The translations under genes were made by a program, and so were the position numbers. Below are positions 60,417 to 64,000 of a stretch of 64,000 nt of DNA, one piece after another. This stretch comes from Mesocentrotus franciscanus. Taxonomy: Eukaryota; Echinodermata; Echinoidea; Camarodonta; Strongylocentrotidae. The notes below the pieces were generated by a model that saw only the letters and a list, made by a program, of their open reading frames with translations, was not told the DNA's origin and did no database searches. How positions within the stretch are numbered: position 1 is the stretch's first letter; the number at the start of each line of letters is the position of its first letter. The DNA lies in NCBI GenBank assembly GCA_037976565.1, contig CP137683.1, forward strand, positions 11,873,923 through 11,937,922, read 5' to 3'.

Positions 60417-60623
60417 AACCCTGATACAGACCTCACTGACCCAGGAGTGTCTGCATATATTGTGGCATTTTCATCAATGGCGGCACCATTGCATTCGCCT
60501 TTACCACCACCACCCTTTCGACCATCATCACTTACACCATCATCAGGCACCACCTCCAATTCACCACTAACATAATCACCACCACCATCATCAAATGAGG
60601 GGGATGCTTTTAAGGGCCGGGCG

Positions 60624-61234
60624 CAGGGACGGATCCAGGATTTTCCAAAAGGTGGGGGGCGTGAAATGTACGAAATTGCGACTACGAACCTTAAAGGTAT
60701 AGACCAGTTTTGGAAACGCCCCCCCCTTTCAATAAATGAAATGGAAGCTCTTATTACCAATCATGTGAAAGAATATTTTTTACTAATACGTGATGATACC
60801 AATTTTGCCGGGAAACCGCCTATTAATTGATATATTATTTGGTAAATTATATCAGTCTATCCAGACTGGATAGATATAGGGTAGTCCCATATACATCTTT
60901 CTGTGTATAGTGCTTGTAACTTTACCAAGACTGGGCCGAATTTCTTATCATTTTGATGGTTCAAGAACCGTCACAGTACACACCAATACTTATATGCTAG
61001 TTGATCAACCTTTTCTGATCGATTCCACAACGTTTCTTTCACAATGCAATCGCATGACCAGAACTGGTCTATACCTTTAAGATGCTCTATCGTACATTCT
61101 GAGGCATTTCTGAATGAGTAAACTGAACATCAATTAATGTGAATATCTTTTCTTTTTGGGGGGAATGTTAATATTTTTTGGATGGTAGGTAAAAAGGGGG
61201 CGTGCGCCCCCATGCCCCCCTGGATCCGCCCCTG
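60624..61234. mobile_element. hAT-like ends bracketing a second MITE
   Basis: CAGGGACGGATCCAGG at the left and CCTGGATCCGCCCCTG at the right are in correct inverted orientation, but the flanking eight bases do not match. It may be an old or composite insertion. Contains the TTAA MITE at 60691-61080. Starts 207 bases after the stop codon. Confidence 0.6.
60691..61080. mobile_element. TTAA-flanked MITE, copy 2 (uninterrupted)
   Basis: Perfect inverted ends TTAAAGGTATAGACCAGTT and AACTGGTCTATACCTTTAA. Sister of the split element at 2346-3607 and shows the empty LINE site at TTGATCAACC near 61000-61009. Confidence 0.85.
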
Positions 61235-61620
61235 TGGCGGGTGGGGTCACTGGGACCGATGCAGAGGTCATACAAATGAAGATGATGGCCATTTGCCCCC
61301 TCTGTTCTTTGATCCCCTCAGTTCTTTGATCCAAGCGTACTTCATGAGGAAGATGTGTGACGTTACAGTGCCTGCATGTTATTACTCAGATCTGGAGGAA
61401 TACATGACTTCTCTGTTGAATTTCATAGTTTTGAGTTTAAAATTCGAAATCACCGCATTCATTTTTTTTTTAAATCAAAGCTAGTACCCTTCGAAATCTT
61501 CAAAACTTAATTATGTTACCTTAAATTAGCGCTGTACATTGAATTACCGGTAGGAGAATCTTTCATAATTAAATACTTTATTTTCTAAACATTCTTTTTT
61601 GGAAATCATCATTTAAAAAT

Positions 61621-62140
61621 ACTATGTCCCTTTTGCAGCCAACATCAAATTCTGTAGAACTTTGCAGGAATTATGAATATGTCATGTATGTCCTATCTGT
61701 GAAATTTAAACATCAGTGTCCTAGTATTCAAATTATGCAAGGAAACCCGTTTACCTTCTAGACTTCAATGTCAGACACTATTGAGTGACTGACTGACATC
61801 TTTTTTTCTTTGGTAATAACATACATACAATGAGCTGTAACAGGTGCATGAGCATTTGTCTACATCAATAACCCACTTATTGTAATGGCCAAAATTAAAC
61901 TGATTTAATCTTTGTTCAGCACGAAACGTACGACCATTCGGTAAAAGAGTCTGAAAATCAGACTATTACTTAGGTGATTGCAATCACTTAAGTCGATTCG
62001 ACAACTAATGGTCATTATTTTCTTACTAAATGCCATTTTCAAGCCATTTCGTTTTGAGGGAAGTTCTAAATTAATATTGTCTTTCAAATGCCGGTGAAAA
62101 TTAACCTTTTCCTTGCTGTGGCCTGCAAAGGGGACATAGT
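61621..62140. mobile_element. TIR element, copy 2 (uninterrupted), 520 bp
   Basis: ACTATGTCCCTTTTGCAGCC at the left; GGCCTGCAAAGGGGACATAGT at the right is its near-perfect inverse. Empty site for the SINE-like insertion is at CACTATT/GAGTGACTG (61782/61783). Confidence 0.85.
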
Positions 62141-62319
62141 TCATTTAAGGCATTCTTCTATATAATAATTAGTTATACTTTTTTCTTAAAATAAGCATCT
62201 GCGATCTATGTCACCATGCATGACAATAATTTTTGTGTGAGATTATTTTGTTCATATCTGTTTGTAGGTACATTGCGTTGTCTTTGATTGTATATTATTC
62301 ATTAAAGTGTGGGGAAATA

Positions 62320-63095
62320 TGTTTGAAAAGGAAAACAATTAATAAGGACTATCAAGAAAAATACGCAGATCAACAAGAATGTGATGATAGCATTATATTA
62401 CATGCTTTTAGTTATGGATGCGTATTTTGTTTAACTTGCTTGTATAATACAGCTTTCTTTATTATTTTTGCATAAAAAAGGTGGTCCGGACGTTGTGTGG
62501 GCAAACTAGTTGTAGAAAGTTTAGTGCTTTTGTCTCCTGACTCCTGCGTCCCTCAAAATAAAAAAATATTGGCTTTAAAGGAACTTGGCTGTATCTTAAA
62601 GACTCGGGTAACTCGATATGATCTAGATATAGATTCAAACGGAAAGTAGCTGAGAGTATGGGCCAATGATAAAGAAACAATTTTAAAAAATATAATCAGG
62701 GTCCATGCATATTGAAATGACACGAAATAGGTTTGAAAAGGAGAAAAATTAATAAGGACAATCAAGAAGAATATGCAGATCAACAAGAATGTAAGATATC
62801 ATTATATTACATGCTTTTAGTTATGGATATGTATTTTGTTCAACTTGCTTGTATAATACAGCTTTCTTTCTTATTTTCGCATAAAAAGGTGGTGCGGACG
62901 TTGTGTGGGCAAACTAGTTGTAGTAAGTTTAGTGCTTTTGTCTCCTGTTTCACTCAAAATAACGAAATACTGGCTTTAAAGGAACTTGGCTGTATCTTAA
63001 AGACTTGGGTAACTCCATATGATCTAGATACTGTATTCAAACGGAAAGCAGCTGAGAGTGTGGGCCAATGATAAAGAAATCATTAAAAAGATATA
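62320..63095. repeat. Tandem duplication, unit about 411 bp
   Basis: TTTGAAAAGGA(A/G)AA...AATTAATAAGGAC at 62322 and again at 62733. Both continue through CAGATCAACAAGAATGT, TGTGTGGGCAAACTAGTTGT and GTGGGCCAATGATAAAGAAA. Neither unit has a convincing protein. Confidence 0.88.
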
Positions 63096-63694
63096 TAATC
63101 AGGCTCCATGCTTATTGAAATGACACATCTTATAATTTTTCTTATTGACCTGTATACATTCTCCTATACAAGGCTTTGTGATTACAACAACAACAAATTA
63201 AAACAATATCATTTATACAATATCATCGCGTTAAAAACACAGAAAGTATAGAAATGTAATTAGACCCACAAATCGTATTCTATATGGTTTTATTTGGATA
63301 TTGTATAAAATATAGGCTATGCATAATCTACAGTCTGGCTGTGGGCAGAAACGAAATTAAAACAAATAACGTCTTTGGTATATGTCTATAGTAGAATCAA
63401 AATTTTCGTAACGGATTCGTCTTTGTGCCAGCCGGAGACGAGCTGAATGTGGTAGAGGAGGGATAAGGGGTATAGCACAGTACTGTGCATGTATGCTTAT
63501 CATTCGTTTAGTTACATTTATATCACCCATTATTTTTTATTTTGTAATGAATTCTTTCAAACGTTGTTTTTTAATGTTCCGTATGCCTTATTTCTGTTCA
63601 ATATGTCCTTTCTTATGTCCTGCAGTTATCAATAATTTGTTGTTTTTTTTCCTTGGGCTATATATTATGTCTCCTTTGCTGTGCAACTTTGATC

Positions 63695-63700
63695 AATAAA
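63695..63700 (+). terminator. Possible polyadenylation signal
   Basis: AATAAA in GATCAATAAAAATTCC, 3.3 kb after the stop codon. Another AATAAA lies inside the MITE at 60731-60736. Which, if either, is used cannot be decided from DNA. Confidence 0.2.
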
Positions 63701-63886
63701 AATTCCTAGATTGTCTTGCAATTTCAGTATTCTTCCTCAGTTATATTCTTATATAATTATATCTTTCTTCAAAAACGCCATATGATATAGGCCTATGCAT
63801 AAATTTCTTTACTTTGTATACTATCTGAAGAAATTATTTATGTAGGCCTATTTCGAATCATGTAGCATTTTCATTTCACATTCATC

Positions 63887-64000
63887 GATTTATATATATA
63901 TATATTCGTCCCTCTTTCGATCCCCCCATCGTTCTATCTTGTTCTACTTTCCCTTGTCTCCCTCTTTCCCCCTTCTCTCTCTCTCTCTCTCTCTGTGTCT
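63887..64000. repeat. (TA)n then (CT)n microsatellites
   Basis: ATATATATAT near 63891-63905, then CTCTCTCTCT up to the window end. Nothing gene-like in 63100-64000. Confidence 0.85.

Noticed and set aside
60335..60760. A 141-codon open frame on the minus strand over the last exon
   Set aside because: It is antisense to the well-supported exon 51 and a MITE, and its composition follows the repeats; no domain is visible.
62733..63071. A 112-codon open frame in the tandem repeat downstream
   Set aside because: The paired repeat unit is broken in the same frame, so coding constraint is unlikely; kept only as a repeat.

Overview
The window looks like metazoan nuclear DNA, probably from an echinoderm and most likely a sea urchin. 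Single-domain exons separated by AT-rich introns, abundant AGGCCTA-type words, many small inverted-repeat transposons, APE-type LINEs and tRNA-derived SINEs all point that way. The taxon is inferred from style, not proven.

One plus-strand gene dominates. I could chain 51 coding exons from 2124 to the stop codon at 60414-60416. Every exon has AG/GT borders, and codon phase is kept across all 50 junctions, giving 10,504 coding bases (about 3,500 residues). The 5' end lies upstream of the window. Domain order: half a HYR domain; a long block mixing 16 sushi (CCP) and 6 more HYR domains (4041-29456); an unnamed cysteine-rich module A with an R-R-K-R site (30198-30782); three ephrin-receptor-like GCC2/GCC3 repeats (31546-33874); 21 EGF-like repeats (34856-44700); a pentraxin/LamG-like domain in three exons (45070-46918); two more EGFs (47893-48126); one thrombospondin type 1 repeat (51285-51455); a 17th CCP (51932-52141); module B, a second copy of the unnamed module with an R-A-K-R site (53994-56895); a fourth GCC2/GCC3 repeat (57429-57602); one transmembrane helix (58319-58454); and a short cytoplasmic tail (60176-60416). 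The first three quarters resemble SVEP1/polydom. The TSP1 repeat, the repeated CCP-module-GCC2 block, the membrane anchor and the tail make it a distinct type I membrane protein.

The introns are a nested archive of mobile DNA. They hold three LINE pieces of useful size, hAT-type elements with intact 8-bp target duplications, a Tc1/mariner-like MITE, TTAA-flanked MITEs, several foldback elements, two SINEs, minisatellites and microsatellites. Three repeat families appear once interrupted and once uninterrupted, so the insertion history can be read directly. 60417-64000 is downstream of the stop codon and holds repeats but no recognisable gene. No CRISPR array or bacterial feature is present, and I recognised no tRNA or rRNA gene.
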